Positions 44,541 through 53,664 of a stretch of 64,000 bases of DNA are shown here, piece by piece. The stretch covers positions 1-64,000 of the forward strand of contig JAFYHN010000095.1 in NCBI GenBank assembly GCA_017539165.1. The letters are read 5' to 3'. The stretch is from Eubacterium sp. GTDB lineage: Bacteria; Bacillota; Clostridia; Lachnospirales; Lachnospiraceae. Numbering within the stretch: position 1 is the stretch's first letter; each line of letters opens with the position of its first letter. A model generated the notes under the pieces. It saw only the letters and a list, made by a program, of their open reading frames with translations, was not told the origin of the DNA and ran no database searches. The translations under genes and the position numbers were made by a program.

Positions 44541-46184
44541 ATGCCGATAACAGAACTATTGGAGAGAAATGCCAGAGAGTATGCAAATGACGTTGCTCTG
44601 GTTGAAGTTAATCCTGCAATTACAGAAGTAAGACGTGTTACTTGGAGAGAATATGAACTTATGGAGCCAAATCCAAAGGCCCCTTACAGAAGAGAGATAA
44701 CCTGGAGCGTTTTTAACGAGAAGGCAAATCGTTTTGCGAACCTGCTCTTAAGCAGAGGAATAAAGAAGGAAGATAAGGTAGGAATACTTCTTATGAACTG
44801 CCTTGAGTGGCTTCCTATATATTTTGGAATCCTTAAGACTGGAGCTATCGCTGTACCTCTTAACTTCAGATATGATGCGGATGAGATTGAATATTGTGTG
44901 GATCTTGCAGATGTTGATATCCTTGTTTTTGGTCCTGAATTTATCGGAAGAGTAGAAGAGATTGCAGAGAAGATATCAAAGAATCGTCTTCTCTTCTATG
45001 TTGGAGAAAACTGCCCTTCATTTGCAGAAGATTATAATGAAATGGTAGCTAACTCAAGCTCTGTTTCACCTGATATCAAGATAACAGATGATGATTACGG
45101 TGCTATATACTTTTCGTCTGGAACAACGGGATTCCCGAAGGCTATCCTTCATAAACATAGAGCTCTCATGCACAGCGCTAAGGTGGAGCAGGCTCATCAC
45201 GGGCAGCAGAAGGATGATGTGTTCCTCTGTATCCCACCTCTTTATCATACAGGTGCTAAGATGCACTGGTTCGGATCCCTTATATCCGGAGGTAAGGCAG
45301 TTCTCCTTAAGGGAACTAAGCCTGAGTATATTCTCGATACAGTAAGTTCTGAGAAATGTACTATTGTGTGGCTGCTTGTTCCGTGGGCGCAGGATCTTCT
45401 TGTTGCTATGGAAAGCGGTAAGCTCAATAAGAATGATTATGAACTCGATCAGTGGAGACTGATGCATATCGGTGCTCAGCCTGTACCGGCAAGTCTTATC
45501 ACAAGATGGAAAGAGATGTTCCCTAACCATCAGTATGATACAAACTATGGACTTTCAGAGTCTATCGGACCTGGATGTGTACATCTTGGAGTAGAGAATA
45601 TCGATCATGTCGGAGCTATTGGAGTTCCGGGATACGGCTGGGAATGTAAGATCATTGCAGAAGATGGTTCTATCGTAGATAAAAGTGACAGTGATTCGGT
45701 CGGAGAACTCTGTGTTAAGGGACCGGGTGTCATGATCTGCTATTACAAGAATGAAGAAGCTACAAATGAGAGTATCAAAGATGGATGGCTCTATACAGGA
45801 GATATGGCTAAGTATGATGAGGAAGGTTTTATCTGGCTTGTAGACAGAAAGAAAGATGTCATCATAAGTGGTGGTGAGAATATATATCCTGTTCAGATAG
45901 AAAGCTTTATTATGAAGAACAGAAAGGTTCAGGATGTAGCTGTTATAGGAATTGGAGATTCTCGCCTCGGAGAGATATCGGCTGCAATCATTCAGCTTAA
46001 GGAAGGAGAAACATGTACAGAGGATGAGATGAATAACTTCTGTCTTGAACTTCCAAGATACAAGAGACCTCGAAAGATAATCTTTGCAGAGGTTCCAAGA
46101 AATGCAACAGGAAAGATTGAGAAGCCTCGTTTACGTGAGATTTACGGTGCAACCAATCTTGTTGATAAAGAAAATAGGAGATAG
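44541..46184 (+). CDS. Acyl-CoA synthetase (AMP-forming, class I adenylate-forming enzyme)
   Basis: 547 residues from the ATG about 10 bases after GGGAGG. P-loop-like YFSSGTTGFPKAILHKHR, then NYGLSESIG, the YTGDMAKYDEEGFIWLVDRKKDVIISGGENIYP region and the catalytic Lys in NATGKIEKPRLRE. It activates a carboxylic acid with ATP and transfers it to CoA. Chain length or aromatic specificity cannot be read from sequence alone. With iorAB nearby, an aryl-acid substrate is possible but speculative. Confidence 0.93.
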   Translation: MPITELLERNAREYANDVALVEVNPAITEVRRVTWREYELMEPNPKAPYRREITWSVFNEKANRFANLLLSRGIKKEDKVGILLMNCLEWLPIYFGILKTGAIAVPLNFRYDADEIEYCVDLADVDILVFGPEFIGRVEEIAEKISKNRLLFYVGENCPSFAEDYNEMVANSSSVSPDIKITDDDYGAIYFSSGTTGFPKAILHKHRALMHSAKVEQAHHGQQKDDVFLCIPPLYHTGAKMHWFGSLISGGKAVLLKGTKPEYILDTVSSEKCTIVWLLVPWAQDLLVAMESGKLNKNDYELDQWRLMHIGAQPVPASLITRWKEMFPNHQYDTNYGLSESIGPGCVHLGVENIDHVGAIGVPGYGWECKIIAEDGSIVDKSDSDSVGELCVKGPGVMICYYKNEEATNESIKDGWLYTGDMAKYDEEGFIWLVDRKKDVIISGGENIYPVQIESFIMKNRKVQDVAVIGIGDSRLGEISAAIIQLKEGETCTEDEMNNFCLELPRYKRPRKIIFAEVPRNATGKIEKPRLREIYGATNLVDKENRR

Positions 46185-46240
46185 TGGCATTTTTTTAAAC
46201 ATATTTCGTTTAAATTATTTTGTGCAATATTGATGTGTAA

Positions 46241-46275
46241 CGCCCCGCAAAACATGTGTTTTGCGGGGCGCTTTA
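46241..46275 (+). terminator. Strong terminator after the acyl-CoA synthetase gene
   Basis: Perfect 13-bp stem CGCCCCGCAAAAC/GTTTTGCGGGGCG with loop ATGT, then CTTTA. Confidence 0.85.
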
Positions 46276-46327
46276 CATAATCTTTGTGAAAAGTTCACAA
46301 AATTTATATAATGTGCACAAAAAGGGC

Positions 46328-46355
46328 TTGCGTAATTGTGAAAATGTGCTAGAAT
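46328..46355 (+). promoter_or_regulatory. Promoter of the candidate structured RNA
   Basis: TTGCGT, 16 bases, TAGAAT preceded by TGC (extended -10). The expected start is near 46362. Confidence 0.55.
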
Positions 46356-46361
46356 ACATCT

Positions 46362-46538
46362 CAGATAGGAGAGGTATCTAACATATATAGAAGGTAATTG
46401 TATTTGTGTGTGTCGCTGTGACGGGCGACGAAGAAATTACACCGAATTGATCATAGAAGGTGTATTTTGTGTTTGAACGGCAAGAGAGAGCTTGTCAGGC
46501 TTGCTTTTGGGGAAGTAAGTCTGGCAAGCTCTTTCTAC
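46362..46538 (+). ncRNA. Candidate structured non-coding RNA of about 177 bases
   Basis: The space has its own promoter and terminator and no credible open frame. Stems in order: AGATA/TATCT (about 46364-46380), GTAATT/AATTAC (about 46394-46438) enclosing GTCGC/GCGAC, ACACC/GGTGT (about 46438-46463), and an 18-bp terminator stem (46487-46504 with 46515-46532) followed by CTTTCT. It does not match a riboswitch class, 6S, SRP or tmRNA core that I know. A separate promoter for natA lies downstream, so it looks free-standing, but a leader role is not excluded. The rest of the 46185-46657 gap is the preceding terminator and the natA promoter. Confidence 0.5.
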
Positions 46539-46562
46539 GCGTAATATTGTCAGTACAATGTT

Positions 46563-46591
46563 TTGAGCGTGGAAAAAAACTGGGATATAAT
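46563..46591 (+). promoter_or_regulatory. Promoter of natA-natB
   Basis: TTGAGC, 17 bases, TATAAT. Confidence 0.65.
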
Positions 46592-46657
46592 GTATAATTT
46601 TATGTTGTGGGATTATGAATGACAGAGGGGAATATATAATAAAGTTGGGACGAATAA

Positions 46658-47431
46658 ATGTTTATATGTGAGAATCTTATTAAGAGTTTTTACAGAACAG
46701 AAAAGAAAAACAGAAGAGTTGAATTCAATGCAGTAGACGAAATATCACTTCAGGTAAATCCGGGAGAGATAGTAGGTGTGCTTGGACCTAATGGGGCGGG
46801 AAAGACTACACTTCTTCGTATGCTTGCCACCCTTCTAAAACCGACCTCGGGTGAGGTTTATATGCTTCAAGATAAAGATGATATAAGGATAGATAAGTCT
46901 ATAGATATTAAGAAAAATATAGGATATCTGTCTGGGAATACAAAGCTTTACGGACGTCTTTCGGTAAGAGAGATGCTCCGTCTTTTTGCGGGCATTTACG
47001 AGTTACCGGAGGAGCAGGTGGAAGAAAGGATAGCAGAAGTGGAAAAACTGCTGGATCTTTCGGACTTTATAGATAACAGGATAGAAAAGCTTTCAACGGG
47101 CCAGACTCAGAGAGCCTCTATTGCCAGATGCATAGTTCATAATCCAGATATTTATATATTTGATGAGCCTACATTAGGACTTGATATTCTCAGCAGTGCG
47201 GCAATCATTGAATTTATGAAAAAAGAAAAAGAACGTGGAAAGACGGTTATCTATTCTACGCATTACATGGAAGAGGCTGAGTATCTTTGTGACAGGATAG
47301 TTCTTATCTATAAGGGAAAGGTTGTCATGAAGGGTACACCTGGAATGATAATGAAAAAAACAGAAACAACATCTATGAGAGATGCTTTCTATAACATTGT
47401 TGAGAAGGAGGGCATGAAGTATGAGGACTAA
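46658..47431 (+). CDS. natA: ABC transporter ATP-binding protein, NatA-like
   Basis: 257 residues. Walker A GPNGAGKTTLLR, signature LSTGQTQRASIAR, Walker B IYIFDEPTLGLD and H-loop STHYMEEAE. NatA energises an ABC-2 exporter; in Bacillus subtilis NatAB extrudes sodium. Its end overlaps the start of the natB gene by 11 bases. Confidence 0.93.
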   Translation: MFICENLIKSFYRTEKKNRRVEFNAVDEISLQVNPGEIVGVLGPNGAGKTTLLRMLATLLKPTSGEVYMLQDKDDIRIDKSIDIKKNIGYLSGNTKLYGRLSVREMLRLFAGIYELPEEQVEERIAEVEKLLDLSDFIDNRIEKLSTGQTQRASIARCIVHNPDIYIFDEPTLGLDILSSAAIIEFMKKEKERGKTVIYSTHYMEEAEYLCDRIVLIYKGKVVMKGTPGMIMKKTETTSMRDAFYNIVEKEGMKYED

Positions 47432-49583
47432 CATCATAAAACTTCTCCTAAAGAAAGAACTTATGGATGTTTTCAGGGATCGAAAAGCGGTGATCATGCT
47501 GGTATTGATTCCGATTCTTATATATCCGATCATTTTTTTTGGTTCGTTTACAGTTATGACCCTTATCCAGTCAAATATGGAGAAAGGTGAATATAAAATT
47601 CTTATTGAAACTGAAGATGATGGAGATCTCATAGATCAGATAAATCTTTATAACAAAAGTAAGAAGAATAGAAAATCTGAAAATGACTCTTTATCAGTGA
47701 TCAGATTTGAAGATGCTGTTGATGATTACCTGGAGGAAAATAAAAATATATCCGAAGAGGACTTCTCTGAAGAATCACATCAGGAAGTAGTAGACAGACT
47801 TCTGCAGGGTGAAGCAGTTGATGTTTATGTGGACACTCAGGTGGATGAAGAAGGTACTCTGATATATAGAACAAGGTTTGTATCATCAATAACAGATTCA
47901 GATTATGCAGAAACCCTTGTTAAGGACGTGCTCGATGAACTGGCGGATGCAAGTACGAGAAAAATACTTACAGATAAGGGCCTGGATGCTGATAAGATAA
48001 TGCGCCCGTTTGATATAGAGAGAAATAACATTGCCAGTCAGGAGCAGTCTATAGGAAGCATCCTTGGAATGATTCTTCCTTTTATGCTTATAATAAGTCT
48101 TCTTATGGGCACGATGTATCCTGCTATAGATGCTACAGCAGGTGAGAAGGAGAGAGGAACTCTTGAAACTCTTCTTACTCTTCCGATCAAGAATCATGAG
48201 ATTATTATTGCTAAGTTCTTTACGGTTGCTTTAATGGGTATCATCTCTGCATTTCTGAATATGATATCCATGGCTGTAATGATCCTGTATATGGTTAAAC
48301 TTGTGTCGTCGGATGTGGCTGGTAATCTTGGACTAAATCTGAGAAACTTCCGTGTTGGTACATTTGTTCCGGCGATGACGGTTACAATTTTGGCAGTATT
48401 GGCATTTTCACTTTTTATTTCTGCTGTGACAATGTGTATTACTGCATTTGCAAAATCATATAAAGAAGCAAATAATTATATAACTCCACTTACGTTGGTG
48501 GTTATGCTTACGGGATATATAGGATTTATCCCCAATATAGAATTGACAAAACATATGGCACTTGTTCCGGTTGCGAATATATGCCTTCTCATAAAAGAGC
48601 TTCTGCTGTTTAAAGCAGAGATGGGGACAGTAGTGATAGTTCTTCTAAGTAATATATTCTACGCTGCATTTGCAATATTCATGCTGAGCAGGATATATGA
48701 TAGTGAGAGCATTATGTTTGACGAAGGTAAGTTTGGACTTCAGCTTTTCCAGAGAAGAATCAATATGGAAAAGGGTGGGGTGCCTACGCCGGGAGATGCA
48801 TGGTTTATAATCTTCTTTGTATTCATTGTATACCTTCTTGTAGGATCGATATTGCAGCTTGAGTTTGGTGTTGTCGGAGTTTTTGCAAGCCAGATGATCA
48901 TACTTATGCTGCCTCTTGCGTTTGCGATATACACAAAGAAGAATCTTAAGAAGACTTACAGCATTAAGGGCTTTAGAATAACGGATATAGTAGCTGCTAT
49001 TCTACTGTATAGTGGTGTATTTATCTTTGAGAATATTGTCTCAAATCTTATCAGTGTACTGTTTCCACAGCAGTATGAAGCGACTGATATTGGCCTGGAA
49101 CAAACTCTTATGGGCGATAATATCTGGTTTACAATTCTTGTAGTTGCGTTAGCACCAGCTATATGTGAAGAGCTGTTGTTCAGAGGGTTTATTCAATCTG
49201 GATTCAAGAATAAATATCGCCCTGTAACAGGAATAATCCTTGTTTCTCTTGTGTTCGGGGCATATCATACAAGTTTTATCAGATTTATCCCGACAGCTAT
49301 GCTAGGTGGATGCTTTGCTGTGATACTATACTATACCGAAAGTATTTTTTTGACGATGATAATGCATTTTATTAACAATACTCTTGCGGTTCTTTTCATG
49401 TATTATCCGGGCTTTTTTGAAAGGACATTCCCAATACTTTCGTCTACAGAGATGAGTGTCTTTGAGTCTGTGATTGTTACATGGATAGGTGTTCTTATGG
49501 TTACAGCGGCATTTCTTACATTCCGCACACCACCGAAGGTTGTCAAGAAAAGAGAACGGAAGGGTACTGATGCAGAAGAATAA
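47421..49583 (+). CDS. natB: NatB-like ABC-2 permease fused to a CPBP intramembrane protease domain
   Basis: 720 residues. The first 440 are an ABC-2 type permease: basic start and first helix, a large external loop (about 45-200), then five or six helices with the DATAGEKERGTLETLLTLPI motif. After a linker, the last 280 residues are a CPBP (CaaX/abortive-infection) membrane protease with EELLFRG, GAYH and HFINN active-site motifs. The fusion is known in Clostridia, where such proteins are annotated as sodium exporters; what the protease cleaves is unknown. Confidence 0.93.
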   Translation: MRTNIIKLLLKKELMDVFRDRKAVIMLVLIPILIYPIIFFGSFTVMTLIQSNMEKGEYKILIETEDDGDLIDQINLYNKSKKNRKSENDSLSVIRFEDAVDDYLEENKNISEEDFSEESHQEVVDRLLQGEAVDVYVDTQVDEEGTLIYRTRFVSSITDSDYAETLVKDVLDELADASTRKILTDKGLDADKIMRPFDIERNNIASQEQSIGSILGMILPFMLIISLLMGTMYPAIDATAGEKERGTLETLLTLPIKNHEIIIAKFFTVALMGIISAFLNMISMAVMILYMVKLVSSDVAGNLGLNLRNFRVGTFVPAMTVTILAVLAFSLFISAVTMCITAFAKSYKEANNYITPLTLVVMLTGYIGFIPNIELTKHMALVPVANICLLIKELLLFKAEMGTVVIVLLSNIFYAAFAIFMLSRIYDSESIMFDEGKFGLQLFQRRINMEKGGVPTPGDAWFIIFFVFIVYLLVGSILQLEFGVVGVFASQMIILMLPLAFAIYTKKNLKKTYSIKGFRITDIVAAILLYSGVFIFENIVSNLISVLFPQQYEATDIGLEQTLMGDNIWFTILVVALAPAICEELLFRGFIQSGFKNKYRPVTGIILVSLVFGAYHTSFIRFIPTAMLGGCFAVILYYTESIFLTMIMHFINNTLAVLFMYYPGFFERTFPILSSTEMSVFESVIVTWIGVLMVTAAFLTFRTPPKVVKKRERKGTDAEE

Positions 49584-49601
49584 AAAGTTTTACGAGGTTT
49601 T

Positions 49602-50600
49602 ATGAGAGGAGATTTTTTGAAGGATTCAGACCTAATTAGAAGTAGCAGTATAGCGGAGAATAGAAGATTTATAGGAATTATAATCGGAATATTTGTCCTC
49701 GCGATAGCGATCGGAATTATTAATTCCAAGTGGACATATTATAAGGGAATGCCAATGGATTCGACTGTATCAGTTGATTATGCTGTTGAATATCTGGCGA
49801 ATCCCAATATGCCTCAGATTTCAGAAGATAATTATGTAAGATATCTTGCTAAGGCTTATATTCTGATTGGAGAATATCCAGACTGTGAGTATTTTAAGAT
49901 AAGTGCTAATGTTGCCAAGAATGATTATAACTGGAATGAGGATTTCCATACGAAAGATGGTGGGAAGTATTGGTATCGTTTCAAAGATGGTAAACCGGTT
50001 GGCAAGATTGCCATAGATGTTTCGGAATTCCAAAAGAAAATTAAGTGGAAGAAGGTTAAAAAGGCCGGAGTAGATATTGCTATAATCAGAGTTGGATTCA
50101 GAGGCTACGGAAGTGAAGGTAAACTTCTGGAGGATGAGTTTGCAAAGAAAAATCTTGATGGCGCTGAAAAAGCCGGTTTGGAAACGGGAGTTTATTTCTT
50201 CTCCTCGGCTATAAACAAAGATGAAGGGATAGAAGAGGCTAAATTCGTTCTTGATATATTAAAGGGACGTAAACTTAAACAGCCGGTTATCATTGATACC
50301 GAATATGTTGCTGAATATGAGGAAGCAAGAGCGAATTCGATATCGGTTGAAGACAGAACGGATGCAGTAGTAGCTTTTTGCGAAACAATAGAAGCGGCTG
50401 GATATACGCCTATGATATATGCCAGCCGGGATCAGTTTGTTAAATATCTGGATATAGAAAGAATAGGTAAGTGGGAATTCTGGCTTGCTGCCTATGATCC
50501 ACCTATATTTCCATATCATACAGAAGCATATCAGTATACTCCGGGCGGTCAAGTTGACGGAATAGAGACTGACGTGGATCTGGATGTATGGATGAGGTAA
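49602..50600 (+). CDS. Membrane-anchored GH25 lysozyme
   Basis: 332 residues. A transmembrane signal anchor at about 24-42 is followed by a spacer of about 85 residues and a GH25 (muramidase) domain from about residue 130. Catalytic-type residues are the Asp of IAIDVSEFQ and the acidic pair in PVIIDTEYV. It would cleave peptidoglycan glycan strands at the outer face. A TTG at 49617 with a better ribosome site is an alternative start. The gene ends 24 bases from the convergent amylase gene, and I saw no clear terminator between. Confidence 0.9.
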   Translation: MRGDFLKDSDLIRSSSIAENRRFIGIIIGIFVLAIAIGIINSKWTYYKGMPMDSTVSVDYAVEYLANPNMPQISEDNYVRYLAKAYILIGEYPDCEYFKISANVAKNDYNWNEDFHTKDGGKYWYRFKDGKPVGKIAIDVSEFQKKIKWKKVKKAGVDIAIIRVGFRGYGSEGKLLEDEFAKKNLDGAEKAGLETGVYFFSSAINKDEGIEEAKFVLDILKGRKLKQPVIIDTEYVAEYEEARANSISVEDRTDAVVAFCETIEAAGYTPMIYASRDQFVKYLDIERIGKWEFWLAAYDPPIFPYHTEAYQYTPGGQVDGIETDVDLDVWMR

Positions 50601-50623
50601 ATAGTTTAATATGTTCTTATAGG

Positions 50624-51934
50624 TTATCTCTCCATTTTCCAGAGCTGAGCAGAGTATGGAGGAAGCTCGGAACCGCCACCAAAATCGTGCGTGGTTCCGG
50701 TTATAAGTTCTTTGGCCTGACCGCACCCTGCATCGAAATGTGCGGTGTATGGCTGGTCAGAAGCATTTATCGCAACGAGTAGTCGTTCGTTGTCGGTTTT
50801 TCTTTCAAATATACATTGATGATTAGTGAGGACTACACTTCGGAAACTTCCGTAGTTTAGGGCCTCACTATTTTTCTTTATTTCAGCAAGCTTTGAGATA
50901 AGATCAGTTAATTCATTCCACTGTGGTTTGTCGAAGCATGCGCGGAGTGCTGGATCACCCTCTTCTTTACGTGCTTCTGTTCCCCATTCACTTCCGTAGT
51001 ATATACATGGTATGCCAGGCATTCCGAAAGCAAGTGTGAAAATGAGTGGAAGGTGATTCTTGTTATTAAGGATGCTTGCAACTCTGGTGACATCGTGATT
51101 GTCGACGAAAGAAAGCAGATGCATATTTTTGTAACGACACCAGTCTTCGGAACCGAACTGCTGTATTAGAGAATGGATTATCTCAAACATATTCATACAA
51201 TTAAAACTTGAGAACAGACCCTTATAACATGCGTAGTTCGTACAGCTGTCCAGCATTCCTGGACCAACAAATTGAGCGTAGTCTCCATGGAGGAGTTCCC
51301 CAAGAAGGAGGAATTCATCCTTAAGACCTAAGGTATATTCCTTCAGGTTGTGGATAAATCCTTTGTCGAGACAGTATGCAACATCGAGGCGGAGGCCGTC
51401 TATGTCGAAATATTCTACCCAGTATTTGATCTTATCGAATATATGATCGACTACAGCAGGGTTCTGAAGGTTAAGCTTTACAAGATCATAGTTGCCTTCC
51501 CAGCCTTCGTACCAGAGACCATCGTTATAGTTAGAGTTGCCGTCAAATGATATATGGAACCAGTCTTTATACGGGCTGTCCCATTTCTTTTCGAGAACAT
51601 CCTGAAATGCCCAGAAACCACGGCCTACATGATTAAAAACTCCGTCGAGAACTACTTTGATCCCCGCTTTGTGGAGCTTTGTGACTACATTTTTGAAGTC
51701 TTCATTTGTTCCGAGACGTTTATCTATTAGACCGTAGTCTCGGGTATTGTATCCGTGAGTATCAGATTCGAAAACAGGTGAAAAATAGATGGCATTTGCC
51801 CCAAGCTTTTTGATGTGAGGGATCCAGTCGTTGACTTTCAGAATGCGCGGCTGAAGCTCTCCGTCATTTTCAAATGGAGCTCCGCAAAATCCGAGAGGAT
51901 ATATTTGATAAAAAACCGATTCGTTGTACCACAT
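50624..51934 (-). CDS. GH13 alpha-amylase-family glycosidase
   Basis: 436 residues, without a signal peptide, so cytoplasmic. GH13 conserved regions: DGVFNHVG (region I), DGLRLDVAYC with the nucleophile Asp (II), LLGELLHGDY with the acid Glu (III) and FVDNHDVTR (IV). The N-terminus (ESVFYQIYPLGFCGAP) fits neopullulanase/cyclomaltodextrinase-like enzymes acting on short maltodextrins. It lacks an extra N-terminal domain. A C-terminal beta domain is present (to PPYSAQLWKMER). Confidence 0.92.
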   Translation of the reverse strand: MWYNESVFYQIYPLGFCGAPFENDGELQPRILKVNDWIPHIKKLGANAIYFSPVFESDTHGYNTRDYGLIDKRLGTNEDFKNVVTKLHKAGIKVVLDGVFNHVGRGFWAFQDVLEKKWDSPYKDWFHISFDGNSNYNDGLWYEGWEGNYDLVKLNLQNPAVVDHIFDKIKYWVEYFDIDGLRLDVAYCLDKGFIHNLKEYTLGLKDEFLLLGELLHGDYAQFVGPGMLDSCTNYACYKGLFSSFNCMNMFEIIHSLIQQFGSEDWCRYKNMHLLSFVDNHDVTRVASILNNKNHLPLIFTLAFGMPGIPCIYYGSEWGTEARKEEGDPALRACFDKPQWNELTDLISKLAEIKKNSEALNYGSFRSVVLTNHQCIFERKTDNERLLVAINASDQPYTAHFDAGCGQAKELITGTTHDFGGGSELPPYSAQLWKMER

Positions 51935-52186
51935 TTTTTCGTCCTCCTTTGTGGTTTTTAAAGAAAATACAAAGAAATAAAAGTCGAAAATGCTCGAAAT
52001 ATGACATAAAATATATGCTAAGTATATATGAAAAAAAACAACGTGTCAAAGAACCACAAATCCTTATATTTTCAAGATATTTTTTATTGTAATGGGGGGG
52101 ATAAAATGATAAAATTATAACGTTCGGTTTTAGTAAAAACTGATTTGAGGAGTGAAAAATAAAAGATAAAAAGGAGTATGATTGAG

Positions 52187-53542
52187 ATGTCACAGAAGAT
52201 TTCATTTAATTTTGACAACACAAAATTTATGGCAAGTGATGCCGATGTTAAGGCTATTCAGCCTAAGATCGAAGCTGCTAAGAAAACGCTTGTTGAAGGA
52301 ACAGGTGAAGGAAATGATTTCCTTGGATGGGTAGACCTTCCGGTGAATTATGACAAGGAAGAGTTCGATAGAATTAAGAAGGCCGCAGCAAAGATTCAGT
52401 CAGATTCAGATGTTCTTCTTGTTATCGGAATAGGTGGTTCTTATCTTGGAGCAAGAGCTGCTATCGAGGCACTTCGTCACGGATTCTACAACATGGTAAG
52501 CAAAGAGATCCGCAAAACTCCGGAAATATATTATTGTGGTAACAACCTCAGCTCAACATATATCTCAGAACTTGTACAGGTTATCGGCGATAGAGATTTC
52601 TCTGTAAATGTTATCTCTAAGTCAGGTACTACAACCGAGTGTTCTGTTGCATTCCGTCTCTTCAAAGAGATGCTCGAGAAGAAGTATGGAAAAGCTGAAG
52701 CATCAAAGAGAATCTATGCTACAACAGATAAGGCTAGAGGAGCTCTTAAGACTCTTTCAAATGAAGAGGGATATGAGACATTCGTAGTTCCTGATGATGT
52801 AGGAGGAAGATTCTCAGTTCTTACAGCAGTTGGACTTCTTCCAATCGCAGCAAGCGGAGCAGATATCGATAAGCTTATGCAGGGAGCCGCAAATGCTCGT
52901 GAATACTGCCTTGAGAAGAGTTTTGATGACAGTGATGTCCTTAAGTATGCTGCAGTAAGAAATGTACTTCATCAGAAAGGTCTCGGAATGGAGATTCTTG
53001 GAAACTTCGAGCCTGCACTTCACTTTATCACTGAGTGGTGGAAGCAGCTTTACGGAGAGAGCGAAGGTAAGGATGGCAAGGGTATCTTCCCTGCTGGAGT
53101 TGACTTCACAACAGACCTTCATTCACTTGGACAGTTCATTCAGGAGGGAACAAAGAATCACTTTGAGACATTTATCAATGTCGTAAATCCTCGCGCTGAA
53201 GTAGTTATGCAGAAAGAAGAGACAGATCTTGATGGTCTGAACTATCTTGCAGGACGTACAGTTGATTTCATCAATAAGTGCGCTATGAATGGAACAATCC
53301 TTGCTCATGTTGACGGTGGAGTTCCAAATATCCGTATAGATATGGATACAATCGATGAGCTTGCAGTAGGAGAACTGTTCTATAAGTTTGAGTTTGCATG
53401 TGGTGTAAGTGGATATACTCTCGGTGTTAATCCATTTAACCAGCCAGGTGTTGAGAGCTACAAGAAGAACATGTTTGCACTCCTTGGAAAGCCAGGATTT
53501 GAAGAGATGACAGCTGAACTTAAAGCTCGTCTTGGAGAATAA
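52187..53542 (+). CDS. pgi: Glucose-6-phosphate isomerase
   Basis: 451 residues from the ATG about 10 bases after AAGGAG (an earlier ATG at 52178 is only 2 bases away from it). Interconverts glucose-6-phosphate and fructose-6-phosphate. Signatures: [50 protein letters not shown] and [13 protein letters not shown]. Length fits the Gram-positive form. Divergent from the amylase gene, and both belong to sugar catabolism. Confidence 0.97.
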   Translation: MSQKISFNFDNTKFMASDADVKAIQPKIEAAKKTLVEGTGEGNDFLGWVDLPVNYDKEEFDRIKKAAAKIQSDSDVLLVIGIGGSYLGARAAIEALRHGFYNMVSKEIRKTPEIYYCGNNLSSTYISELVQVIGDRDFSVNVISKSGTTTECSVAFRLFKEMLEKKYGKAEASKRIYATTDKARGALKTLSNEEGYETFVVPDDVGGRFSVLTAVGLLPIAASGADIDKLMQGAANAREYCLEKSFDDSDVLKYAAVRNVLHQKGLGMEILGNFEPALHFITEWWKQLYGESEGKDGKGIFPAGVDFTTDLHSLGQFIQEGTKNHFETFINVVNPRAEVVMQKEETDLDGLNYLAGRTVDFINKCAMNGTILAHVDGGVPNIRIDMDTIDELAVGELFYKFEFACGVSGYTLGVNPFNQPGVESYKKNMFALLGKPGFEEMTAELKARLGE

Positions 53543-53586
53543 GAGATTTTGTAGTATAATACAAAAGAATAAACATATATTGAATT

Positions 53587-53628
53587 GCTCCAGTTGTTTT
53601 TTTATACAACTGGAGCGGTTTGGGTTTT
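53587..53628 (+). terminator. pgi terminator
   Basis: 11-bp perfect stem GCTCCAGTTGT/ACAACTGGAGC followed by GGTTTGGGTTTT. Confidence 0.8.
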
Positions 53629-53664
53629 ATACATAAGGATTATATGAAAAAACAGGAGGAAATT

